64,000 nt of DNA from contig JAKOUY010000023.1 in assembly GCA_029782355.1 (NCBI GenBank), positions 124,001 through 188,000 of the forward strand, given 5' to 3'. Source of the stretch: Actinomycetes bacterium. Its GTDB lineage: Bacteria > Actinomycetota > Acidimicrobiia > Acidimicrobiales > Ilumatobacteraceae. Position numbers and translations under genes: made by a program. The notes below the pieces were generated by a model, which saw only the letters and a program-made list of their open reading frames with translations, made no database searches and had not been told where the DNA came from. This document shows, piece by piece, positions 15,063 to 21,427 of the stretch. Position 1 is the first letter of the stretch; each line of letters opens with the position of its first letter.

Positions 15063-16304
15063 TCAGGCGATGGCCCGGCGGGGCGACCCTGCGGTCTGGT
15101 GGTGCTCCTCGATGGCCCACGGAGCTCCGTGCTGATCGAGCAGATCGAGGAACGGTCCGGCGTCGAACGCCTCCGGGCCGCGCACGCCGGCACCGGACCA
15201 CACCCCCTCGGCCAGCAGCTCGAGGGCGACCACCGGGTGCACCGCGGTCTGCCAGACCACGGCCTGGTGGCCGAAGTCGGTCATCGTCCACTCGTTGTCG
15301 ACCACCTGGTACAGGTAGGTCTGGCGAGGGTGCCCGTCGACGCCGAGCCCGGTCACCAGGCTGCCGGCGCAGGTTCGGCCGCGCATCCGCTCCCCGAGCT
15401 CGGCGGGGTTGGGCAGGAGCGCGGCGACCAGATCGCGCGGGGCCACCTCCACGGCACCGACCCGAACCGGCCGGGTGCCGTCCAGACCGAGCTTGTGCAG
15501 GAAGCCGAGGACCTCGAGGAACTCGTCGCCGAGTCCGTACTTGAAGGTCACCCGGCCGACGTCGATCCACCGCGGCATCAGCACCACTTCCTCGTGCTCG
15601 ACGTTGACGCAGCTCAGCGCGCCGATCCCGTCGGGGAAGACGAAGGTCTCCGGCTCGCTGAACGGGGTGGTGGTGAACCAGCCACGCTCGCGCTCGTAGA
15701 TCAGCGGGGGATTGAGGCACTCCTCGATGGTGGTCCAGATGCTGAACGTGGGGGCGAAGGCGAAGCCGTCGATGACCAGGTCGCTGCCATCGCGCACGCC
15801 GATCTCGTCGACCCGGCTGAACAGGTGATCGGCGGCGTAGCGGGCGGCGACATCGCTGAAGCCGGGCTCGACCCCCATCCCGCACAGCGCCAGCCGGCCG
15901 CGCTCGCTCCACGCCGCATCGGCGTCGAGTTGGGCCTGCCCCAGCATGGTGCCGGGCAGGCGGTACGGGTCGGTCGGATGCGGTGTGGACATGTGCATGG
16001 CCATGTCCAGGTAGTGGACACCGGCCTCGAACGCGGCCTCGAAGATCGGCGGGTTGAACCGCGGATCACAGGCGTTGACCACCACGTCGGCGCCCGCCCA
16101 GCGGATCAGTTCGACCAGCGCGGCTCGGTCACCAGCGTCGACCGCAGCCGGGTCGACCCGCCGGTCGGCGGTCCGTGCCGCAGCCCGCTGGGCCCGGGCG
16201 AGATCGACGTCGGCCACCACGATCCGCTCGAACACGGGCCGGCGCGCCGCGATGCTGACCAGTGCCGACCCCACACCGCCGGCCCCGACGACCACCACTC
16301 TCAT
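15063..16304 (-). CDS. Saccharopine dehydrogenase-like oxidoreductase
   Basis: 413 residues. The N-terminal Rossmann motif is VVVGAGGVGS (residues 4-13), followed by DPRFNPPIFEAAFEAGVHYL, matching the LYS1/carboxynorspermidine dehydrogenase (LYS9-like) superfamily, NAD(P)H-dependent enzymes acting on amino-acid C-N bonds. The full domain is present (GMGVEPGFSD, substrate lid, C-terminal helix). Substrate cannot be assigned; a carboxynorspermidine or saccharopine type reaction is possible. A 13-codon ORF with its own promoter ends 7 nt before the ATG, so translation may be coupled to it. Confidence 0.82.
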   Translation of the reverse strand: MRVVVVGAGGVGSALVSIAARRPVFERIVVADVDLARAQRAAARTADRRVDPAAVDAGDRAALVELIRWAGADVVVNACDPRFNPPIFEAAFEAGVHYLDMAMHMSTPHPTDPYRLPGTMLGQAQLDADAAWSERGRLALCGMGVEPGFSDVAARYAADHLFSRVDEIGVRDGSDLVIDGFAFAPTFSIWTTIEECLNPPLIYERERGWFTTTPFSEPETFVFPDGIGALSCVNVEHEEVVLMPRWIDVGRVTFKYGLGDEFLEVLGFLHKLGLDGTRPVRVGAVEVAPRDLVAALLPNPAELGERMRGRTCAGSLVTGLGVDGHPRQTYLYQVVDNEWTMTDFGHQAVVWQTAVHPVVALELLAEGVWSGAGVRGPEAFDAGPFLDLLDQHGAPWAIEEHHQTAGSPRRAIA

Positions 16305-16311
16305 GACCTGC

Positions 16312-16353
16312 TCATCCCTGCTGGCGTCGTGGCGGGGTCAGCGGTGACTGCAT
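16312..16353 (-). CDS. 13-residue upstream ORF (candidate leader peptide)
   Basis: Reads MQSPLTPPRRQQG then TGA. TACGCT ends 8 nt before its ATG, the same leaderless spacing as other genes here, and its stop is 7 nt before the ATG of the dehydrogenase, with only a weak GCAGG in between. It could be a translated coupler or an attenuator with the Pro-Pro-Arg-Arg stretch, or simply a misplaced start. No terminator hairpin is obvious in this short stretch. Confidence 0.35.
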   Translation of the reverse strand: MQSPLTPPRRQQG

Positions 16354-16361
16354 GGCGGGTC

Positions 16362-16367
16362 AGCGTA
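16362..16367 (-). promoter_or_regulatory. Probable -10 element (TACGCT) of the saccharopine-dehydrogenase-like gene
   Basis: On the minus strand TACGCT ends 8 nt before the ATG of the 13-codon ORF. Confidence 0.45.
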
Positions 16368-16417
16368 GCTGACTCACTGGTCAGTGGTGGTGATCCGCGG
16401 ATCAGCGCGGCACCGGG

Positions 16418-16594
16418 TCAGTGGGCGAAGATCCGCCGGCTCGCTCGGGGCGCCCCCGGCCCGTCGACGGCTGTCGCCGACCGGCCCGCGACCGTGGCGA
16501 ATGCCTGCTCCAGGCGGCGGGCGGGGCCGAGGTCGTGGGTCCGGGCCTGGCTCGCCCGGCGGTGGTGCAGCAGCGGGACGACCGGACCGTTCAC
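16418..16594 (-). CDS. Possible small hypothetical protein (58 residues)
   Basis: A GTG-initiated frame with almost uniform G/C third positions, giving a basic peptide starting VNGPVVPLLHHRR and ending SRRIFAH. A GGTGGG stretch precedes the GTG. It occupies the otherwise empty interval between the saccharopine-dehydrogenase promoter and the metX riboswitch (about 16368-16711). Coding bias is its only support; the interval may simply be non-coding. Confidence 0.25.
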   Translation of the reverse strand: MNGPVVPLLHHRRASQARTHDLGPARRLEQAFATVAGRSATAVDGPGAPRASRRIFAH

Positions 16595-16711
16595 CCCACC
16601 GAGTCTCGACGGTCGCCGGCGAGCCGTCGACTCGCTGATCGATCAGTTCCACTGACCGGCGAGCCAGTCAGGGCCGCCGGATGTCGGCGGCGAGCCGGGA
16701 GTGCCGGGCGC

Positions 16712-16717
16712 TAGAGT
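16712..16717 (+). promoter_or_regulatory. Probable -10 element (TAGAGT) of metX
   Basis: TAGAGT places the transcript start near 16724, exactly at the 5' edge of the riboswitch aptamer. Confidence 0.55.
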
Positions 16718-16724
16718 TGCCCCG

Positions 16725-16812
16725 TTCGCATCTCGAGTGAGCGGTTCGCCGCTCCGGCAACCGGGGAGGAAGCCCCACGGTGCCTGCCCGCTCCGGCGGG
16801 GATGTGGCCCGG
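16725..16812 (+). promoter_or_regulatory. SAM riboswitch (SAM-I/SAM-IV superfamily) upstream of metX
   Basis: The conserved SAM-binding core is readable in order: GAGTG at 16735-16739, an AGCGG-TTCG-CCGCT hairpin, CCGGCAACC, a GGGG/CCCC hairpin and CGGTGCC. CATCTC (16729-16734) can pair with GGGATG (16799-16804) as P1, enclosing the core and an extra CCCGC/GCGGG hairpin. GAGTG then CCGGCAACC then GGTGCC is the arrangement of actinobacterial SAM-IV or SAM-I-IV variants. It precedes a methionine-biosynthetic gene by ~75 nt; a second GCCCG/CGGGC hairpin (about 16806-16820) could be part of the expression platform. Confidence 0.8.
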
Positions 16813-16887
16813 TGCCGGGCAACGTGCTTCCCGGGTTTGCGACACGGACATCATCACCCGTTCCAACGCATCCGGAGGTCGACCGCC

Positions 16888-18036
16888 ATGGCACCAGTCC
16901 CGCTCCCCGTCACCGGGGCGTGGATGCCGGGCGACGCGCCCGGGCCGCGGCGGTTCTTCGGGCTCGGGCGGCCGTTGGCCCTGGACGGCGGCGGGGTTCT
17001 CGACGAGGTCGCCCTGGCCTACGAGACCTGGGGGCGGCTGGCGGATGATGCATCGAACGCCCTGCTGGTGTGCCACGCCTGGACCGGAGACAGCCACGCC
17101 GCCGGCAACGACTCGCACCCGGGCTGGTGGGAGGGGATGATCGGCCCCGGGCTGCACCTCGACACCGATCGGTGGTACGTGGTCTGCGTCAACGTCCTCG
17201 GCGGCTGCCAGGGCAGCACCGGCCCGGCCAGCCCGCACCCCGCCGACGGCCGGCCGTACGGGAGCCGCTTCCCCGTGGTCACCATCCGCGACATGGTCCG
17301 AGCCCAGGCTCGCCTCGCCGACCACCTTGGGGTGCGGAGGTGGGCCGCGGTCCTGGGGGGCTCGATGGGTGGGATGCAAGTGCTGGAGTGGGCGGCCACG
17401 TTTCCCGACCGGGTCGGGGCGGTGGTCCCGATCGCCACCTGCGCCCAGTCGACCGCCCAACAGATCGCCTGGGGGGCGATCGGGCGGCGGGCCATCCGCC
17501 TCGATCCGCGCTGGCGGGGTGGCGACTACTACGACGCTGCGCCCGGTGAGGGTCCGACCGAGGGGTTGGCCATCGCCCGGATGGTCGCCCAGGTGACCTT
17601 TCGGAGCGACAACGTGTTCACCGACCGCTTCGGCCGAGACGTCGCCGACGGCGCCTCGCTGCGTGACCGTCTCGACCTGTGGCAGCGCTTCGAGGTCGAG
17701 CGCTACCTCGACTACCACGGCGACAAGTTGGCCCGGCGCTTCGACACGAACAGCTACCTGACCATCGGCAAGGCGATGGACCTCCACGACGTCGGGCGCG
17801 GTCGCGGCGGGCTGGAGGCGGCCATGCGCCGGATCGCCGTCCCATCGCTGGTCCTCGGGATCTGGAGCGACATGCTCTACCCGGAGTACCAGCAGCGCCA
17901 GATCCACCACCTGCTGGGGCGGGCCGCCGGCCGCAGCCGCTACGTGCCCATCGACTCACCGCACGGCCACGACGCCTTCTTGATCGAGGTCGAGCAGGTC
18001 GGGTCGGCGATCGAGCAGTTCCTGTCAGGTCTCTGA
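16888..18036 (+). CDS. metX: Homoserine O-acetyltransferase (MetX family)
   Basis: 382 residues. Transfers an acetyl (or, in some members, succinyl) group from CoA to L-homoserine, committing it to methionine synthesis. The alpha/beta-hydrolase nucleophile is Ser159 in LGGSMGGMQ; the triad Asp is in IWSDMLYP and the His in SPHGHDAF near the C-terminus. HAWTGDSHA and NVLGGCQGSTGPAS are family signatures. A GGAGG ribosome site precedes the ATG, and a SAM riboswitch precedes that, so end-product repression is expected. No metY is adjacent. Serine O-acyltransferases of the same fold are an alternative, less likely with this riboswitch. Confidence 0.93.
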   Translation: MAPVPLPVTGAWMPGDAPGPRRFFGLGRPLALDGGGVLDEVALAYETWGRLADDASNALLVCHAWTGDSHAAGNDSHPGWWEGMIGPGLHLDTDRWYVVCVNVLGGCQGSTGPASPHPADGRPYGSRFPVVTIRDMVRAQARLADHLGVRRWAAVLGGSMGGMQVLEWAATFPDRVGAVVPIATCAQSTAQQIAWGAIGRRAIRLDPRWRGGDYYDAAPGEGPTEGLAIARMVAQVTFRSDNVFTDRFGRDVADGASLRDRLDLWQRFEVERYLDYHGDKLARRFDTNSYLTIGKAMDLHDVGRGRGGLEAAMRRIAVPSLVLGIWSDMLYPEYQQRQIHHLLGRAAGRSRYVPIDSPHGHDAFLIEVEQVGSAIEQFLSGL

Positions 18037-18534
18037 CGCGGCGTCGCCTGGCGCGGGATCCGTGGCGTCGCCACCGGGTGGTGCGGCGGTGGTCGCACCG
18101 CTCGGCTCCGATGCGGCGGCGTGCTGGCGGGCGATCACGGCCTCCAGGGCGGCGATGGCTCGGCTGCCCTCGCGGAAGCGCAGCACGACGTCCAGCCGGT
18201 CGGGTCCCCGGTCGACGGGGCGGATCAGGAACTGGCGCTTGCCTGCCGGGGCGGTGGAGACCGGCCCGATGATGTGGTAGTCGGTGTGGTCCCGGCGGAC
18301 GCCCTTGCGGTTGAGCAGGCTGAGGATCCCGTCGGGATGGATCGAGCCGCGCATCTCCTTCATCCGCCCGGCGGGCGCCAGGCCACGCGCCTGGATCTCC
18401 TGTCCGACGCACAGGAACCGGTGCCCGTCCTTCGACGCCCAGCTCGGCTCGATGCGGTACGAGAGCCACAGCATCGCCGCGCAGACGAGAAAGGCGGCGA
18501 TGACGATCAGCGTGTCGCGCACGTTGCACAGCAT
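18025..18534 (-). CDS. Hypothetical membrane-anchored protein
   Basis: 169 residues from ATG at 18532-18534 (GTG at 18522 is an alternative with CATGCT ending 7 nt upstream). One N-terminal TM helix (about 7-26), then a ~115-residue soluble domain with motifs DGHRFLCVGQEIQ, RGSIHPDGILSLLNRKGVRR and FREGSRAIAALEAVIARQHA, and a Pro/Ala/Asp-rich tail. I do not recognise the family. Its 3' end overlaps metX by 12 bp, convergent. Confidence 0.65.
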   Translation of the reverse strand: MLCNVRDTLIVIAAFLVCAAMLWLSYRIEPSWASKDGHRFLCVGQEIQARGLAPAGRMKEMRGSIHPDGILSLLNRKGVRRDHTDYHIIGPVSTAPAGKRQFLIRPVDRGPDRLDVVLRFREGSRAIAALEAVIARQHAAASEPSGATTAAPPGGDATDPAPGDAASET

Positions 18535-18910
18535 GGCGCATGCGAGACTGGTCGACGTGCTCTGCTCCGAGATCACCGACCCGAAGAACGCCCGGGTCAT
18601 CCTCCTGGCGGCGGCCGGACTCGGGTTGCTGGCGGTCCTCCTGGCCGTCGTGACGGTGTGGTGGTGGCGGCGAACCCGGGGCGACCACCCAGCGCTCGGA
18701 CCGCTGACGACGATGGGCGAACCGCGCTGGCGGCAAGCCGACGACGCCCAGCGCAAGCGGATCCTCGACGCCGTCCGACCCTCGCCCGACGCCGCCGACC
18801 AGGTCGATGTGGTCGAGGCCCCCGAGCCCGCCGCGACCGGGGTCGTGGCCGGCGAGCCAGCGGCGGATGCGGCCGGCCTCGAGCAATCGGCCGGCGATCC
18901 TGCTGGGTAG
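18533..18910 (+). CDS. Hypothetical single-TM protein
   Basis: 125 residues from the ATG at 18533; a GTG at 18557 is plausible because GAGACT ends 7 nt before it. One TM helix at about 23-44 followed by WWWRRTR, then a mostly acidic, disordered C-terminal region. The ATG at 18533 overlaps the ATG of the divergent gene within one CATG, so at least one of the two starts is probably wrong. It is followed closely by the 76-residue gene at 18920. Confidence 0.55.
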   Translation: MAHARLVDVLCSEITDPKNARVILLAAAGLGLLAVLLAVVTVWWWRRTRGDHPALGPLTTMGEPRWRQADDAQRKRILDAVRPSPDAADQVDVVEAPEPAATGVVAGEPAADAAGLEQSAGDPAG

Positions 18911-18913
18911 GGT
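18908..18913 (+). promoter_or_regulatory. Probable -10 element (TAGGGT) for the gene at 18920
   Basis: TAGGGT ends 6 nt before the GTG start; its first three bases overlap the upstream stop codon TAG. Confidence 0.55.
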
Positions 18914-18919
18914 GGTGCC

Positions 18920-19150
18920 GTGGCTGAGGGACTCGACGTCGATGCGATGATCCAGCGGTTCCGGGATCGTGCCGCGGCGGTGAAGAGCCGCCCGCTGCCG
19001 CCGGTCGCCGGCGAGGAGCGCCGCCGCTTCGTCCAGCAGGCGCAGGTCGACTACCGCGACTTCGCCATCATCGGCGATGCCGAGGCGGCGCTGGAGGATG
19101 GCGTCCTCGTGCTCCGAGTGGACCTGCGTCCCGCCGACCAGCGTTCGTGA
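18920..19150 (+). CDS. Small conserved-looking hypothetical protein
   Basis: 76 residues, charged and soluble, beginning VAEGLDVDAMIQRFRDRA. Arg-rich N-terminal helix, then RPLPPVAGEERRRFV and DYRDFAIIGDAEAALEDGVL. It resembles small cytosolic proteins seen in related actinobacteria but has no known domain. It has its own leaderless-type promoter and is coupled by a GTGA overlap to the permease gene that follows. Confidence 0.75.
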   Translation: MAEGLDVDAMIQRFRDRAAAVKSRPLPPVAGEERRRFVQQAQVDYRDFAIIGDAEAALEDGVLVLRVDLRPADQRS

Positions 19151-20016
19151 CCACCCGCCCGCCGCGGGTCCTGACGCTCTCGGCCTGCTGCCTGGCGGTG
19201 TTCGCCTGGGGCACCGGGGCGCTGCTCGTCCACGCCATCTCCGTCGACACCTACGCCATCGTGTTCTGGCGGATGTGGCTGGCCCAGCCGGTGATGATCG
19301 GACTGGCCGCGGCGAACGAGCGGGCCTTCGCCTGGCGCAAGGTGCTGTCTGCCTGGCCGGCGGGCGTGCTGTTCGCCGGTTCGACCCTGTGCAGCTTTTC
19401 CGCCTTCCGCACGACCTCCATCGCCAACGCCACGCTGATCTCCTCGCTCACCCCGCTGGCCGTGATGCTGGTTGCGCCCCGGTTGTTCGGTGAGCGGCTG
19501 ACCGTCCGGACGGTAACGCTGGCGGCCATTGCCCTCGGTGGGACGGCGATCGTGGTGTTCGGCGCCGGCGGCGGTTCGGGAGCCGGATTGACCGGCGACC
19601 TGCTGGCCGTCGGGTCGCTGGTGCTGTTCTCGGTGTACTTCATCCGCGCCAAGCAGATGCGTGACGCCGGTCTCGGCGCCAGCACCTTCCTGGCCGGCGT
19701 GTTCCTGGTGTCGGCGGTGGTGATGACGCCGGTGGCCCTGATCTTCAGCCACGACCTCGGCAACCTGACCGGCAAGGACGTGGTGCTGCTGGTGTGCATG
19801 GTGTTCGGCCCCGGGCTGACCGGCCACGGGTTGATGACCTGGTCGCAGCGCTACCTGGCGGTGACGACGGCTTCGCTGCTCACCCTGGCCAGCCCGGTGG
19901 TCTCCGCCGTCGGAGCCTGGCTGATCGAGCACCAGCGCCTGTCCGGTGTCCAGGTGGCCGGGATCGCCGTCGTCCTCGCCGCCCTGGCCGGCGTCGTCCA
20001 CTCCCGTCGCGCCTGA
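19147..20016 (+). CDS. EamA/DMT-family permease
   Basis: 289 residues with ten predicted TM helices in two EamA repeats (the second begins near residue 150). Family members are metabolite or drug exporters; substrate cannot be assigned. FWRMWLAQP and SLLTLASPVVSAVGAWLIEH are characteristic EamA positions. The GTG start overlaps the TGA of the 76-residue gene. Confidence 0.88.
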   Translation: MTTRPPRVLTLSACCLAVFAWGTGALLVHAISVDTYAIVFWRMWLAQPVMIGLAAANERAFAWRKVLSAWPAGVLFAGSTLCSFSAFRTTSIANATLISSLTPLAVMLVAPRLFGERLTVRTVTLAAIALGGTAIVVFGAGGGSGAGLTGDLLAVGSLVLFSVYFIRAKQMRDAGLGASTFLAGVFLVSAVVMTPVALIFSHDLGNLTGKDVVLLVCMVFGPGLTGHGLMTWSQRYLAVTTASLLTLASPVVSAVGAWLIEHQRLSGVQVAGIAVVLAALAGVVHSRRA

Positions 20017-20131
20017 CCCCACCCCCGCCAGCCCGCCGCCCCCCGCCAGCCCGCCGCCCCCGCCGGCCCTCCGCCCCCTGCCGGCCCGCCGCCCCCCGGC
20101 CGGCCCGCCGCCCCCCGCCAGCCCGCCGCCA
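20017..20131. repeat. C-rich degenerate repeat tract
   Basis: About 115 bp almost devoid of A/T, made of imperfect repeats of CCCGCCAGCCCGCCGCCCC. The opposite strand carries many runs of three or more G and could form G-quadruplexes. It flanks the palindromic array on its left. No gene is seen. Confidence 0.7.
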
Positions 20132-20600
20132 GGTGACGCCTGCCGATCCCATGGGCGCGCAACCGTGCAGTCCTGCAACATTCCGCGCCCATGGGCCCGG
20201 GGAGGGTCGCCCGTCGGCACCGGGTGGATCGCCATGGGCCCGGGGTGGGTCGCCGTGGGCTGGAGTTGGTCGGCCGTGGGCTGGAAGTGGGTCGTGCGGT
20301 CGGGGTGACGCCTGCCGATCCCATGGGCGCGGAACCGTGCAGTTCTGCAACGTTCCGCGCCCATGGGCCCGGGGATGGTCGCCCGTCGGCACCGGGTGGG
20401 TCGCCATGGGCTGGAGGTGGGTCGCCGTGGGCTGGAGGTGGGTCGTGCGGTCGGGGTGACGCCTGCCGATCCCATGGGCGCAGAACCGTGCAGTTCTGCA
20501 ACGTTCCGCGCCCATGGGCCCGGGGATGGTCGCCCGTCGGCACCGGGTGGATCGCCATGGGCTTGGGGTGGGTCGCCGGTGAAGGGTGGTCGGGGGACCT
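20132..20600. repeat. Tandem array of three palindrome-bearing units with an internal 21-bp VNTR
   Basis: Units start at 20132, 20304 and 20455 (172, 151 and a truncated ~120 bp). Each begins GGTGACGCCTGCCGATCCC and contains a 48-bp hairpin (20148-20195, 20320-20367, 20471-20518); the second is perfect, with 16-bp arms CCCATGGGCGCGGAAC / GTTCCGCGCCCATGGG around a loop that itself holds TGCAG/CTGCA. After the hairpin come 2-3 copies of a 21-bp repeat based on GTGGGTCGCCGTGGGCTGGAG; the one-copy difference explains the 172 vs 151 bp lengths. G-rich sequence follows to 20640. No credible ORF lies in this 656-bp intergenic region. Confidence 0.9.
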
Positions 20601-20651
20601 GGGTGGCTGAGCCGGGCGTGGGGGTCGGTGGAATCTCGCCCGGCTCGGCGG

Positions 20652-20657
20652 TAGATT
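20652..20657 (+). promoter_or_regulatory. Probable -10 element (TAGATT) of tRNA-Gly
   Basis: Located 15 nt before the mature 5' end of the tRNA. Confidence 0.45.
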
Positions 20658-20672
20658 CGGTGTCCGCAAGAT

Positions 20673-20748
20673 GCGGACGTGGCTCAGCTGGTAGAGCATC
20701 ACCTTGCCAAGGTGAGGGTCGCGGGTTCGAATCCCGTCGTCCGCTCCA
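20673..20748 (+). tRNA. tRNA-Gly (anticodon GCC)
   Basis: Acceptor stem GCGGACG/CGTCCGC, D arm GCTCAGCTGGTAGAGC, anticodon stem TCACC/GGTGA with loop TTGCCAA (anticodon GCC, reads GGC/GGU), T arm GCGGGTTCGAATCCCGT, discriminator U and an encoded CCA at 20746-20748. 76 nt including CCA. It directly follows the palindromic repeat array. Confidence 0.97.
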
Positions 20749-20845
20749 CGAGGCCTCTGGTCCGCGCTGCGCTGATCGGAGGGCCGCTCCGGTCGGTGGG
20801 TCCGGGCCGCGCTCGACATCGCCGAGGCACACCGGGCGGCAGGGC

Positions 20846-20851
20846 TACGGT
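20846..20851 (+). promoter_or_regulatory. Probable -10 element (TACGGT) for the gene at 20858
   Basis: TACGGT ends 6 nt before the ATG. Confidence 0.55.
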
Positions 20852-20857
20852 GAGCGC

Positions 20858-21424
20858 ATGAGCGAGAACCTGCGCAACTACACCAAGGCGATCTACGCCT
20901 TCGAGCACGTCCTGCGGAACGCCAAGGACAAGGCCTACAGCGCCAAGTCTCCGTGCAACGGCTGGAAGGGCTCCGATGTCTTCGAGCACTGCCTCGGGAA
21001 CCTGAAGATGATCGAGTCCTTCGCCCGCACCGGTAAGGGCCCGAAGAGCACGGCCAAGATGGGCAAGGACCCCTTGGCCCAGTGGGCCAAGCAGCGTGAC
21101 CTGACGCTCGAGGCGCTCGACCACGCCGGCGCCCTGCAAACCATCGCCCATGAGCCGTTCGGACCGGACATGGGCTCGTTCCCGGTCGAGCAGCTCGTTG
21201 CCTTCATGGCCGCCGACTTCGTGCCGCACGTCTGGGACATGGCTCGCACCGCCAAGGTCGACGAACGGATCGACCCGAGCCTGGTCAAGTACGCCATGTC
21301 GGTGTGGAAGCCGTTGCCGGACTCGGTGCTGCGGATGCCGGGCATGATGGGCCCGGCCGTCAAGCCCGCACCGGGCGCCGACGCCCAGACCCGCATGCTG
21401 AACTTCCTCGGCCGCACCGTCTGA
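20858..21424 (+). CDS. TIGR03086/DinB-like metal-binding protein
   Basis: 188 residues. The plan matches the TIGR03086 branch of the DinB/mycothiol-dependent isomerase superfamily: a four-helix bundle with FEHVL near the start, PCNGWKGSDVFEHCLGN, and the signature FVPHVWDMART in the third quarter. Members are small metalloenzymes, some mycothiol-dependent; the reaction is unknown. Its leaderless promoter lies between tRNA-Gly and the ATG, and it converges on the dehydrogenase operon with only 3 bp between stops. Confidence 0.78.
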   Translation: MSENLRNYTKAIYAFEHVLRNAKDKAYSAKSPCNGWKGSDVFEHCLGNLKMIESFARTGKGPKSTAKMGKDPLAQWAKQRDLTLEALDHAGALQTIAHEPFGPDMGSFPVEQLVAFMAADFVPHVWDMARTAKVDERIDPSLVKYAMSVWKPLPDSVLRMPGMMGPAVKPAPGADAQTRMLNFLGRTV

Positions 21425-21427
21425 GCA

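Noticed and set aside
16418-16594. Small basic ORF as a confident gene
   Set aside because: Listed only at low confidence because coding bias in such GC-rich DNA appears by chance and no family or clear ribosome site supports it.
20132-20748. Integration site of a mobile element at tRNA-Gly
   Set aside because: No integrase and no duplication of the tRNA 3' end was seen; the array is tandem repeats rather than an att-bounded island.
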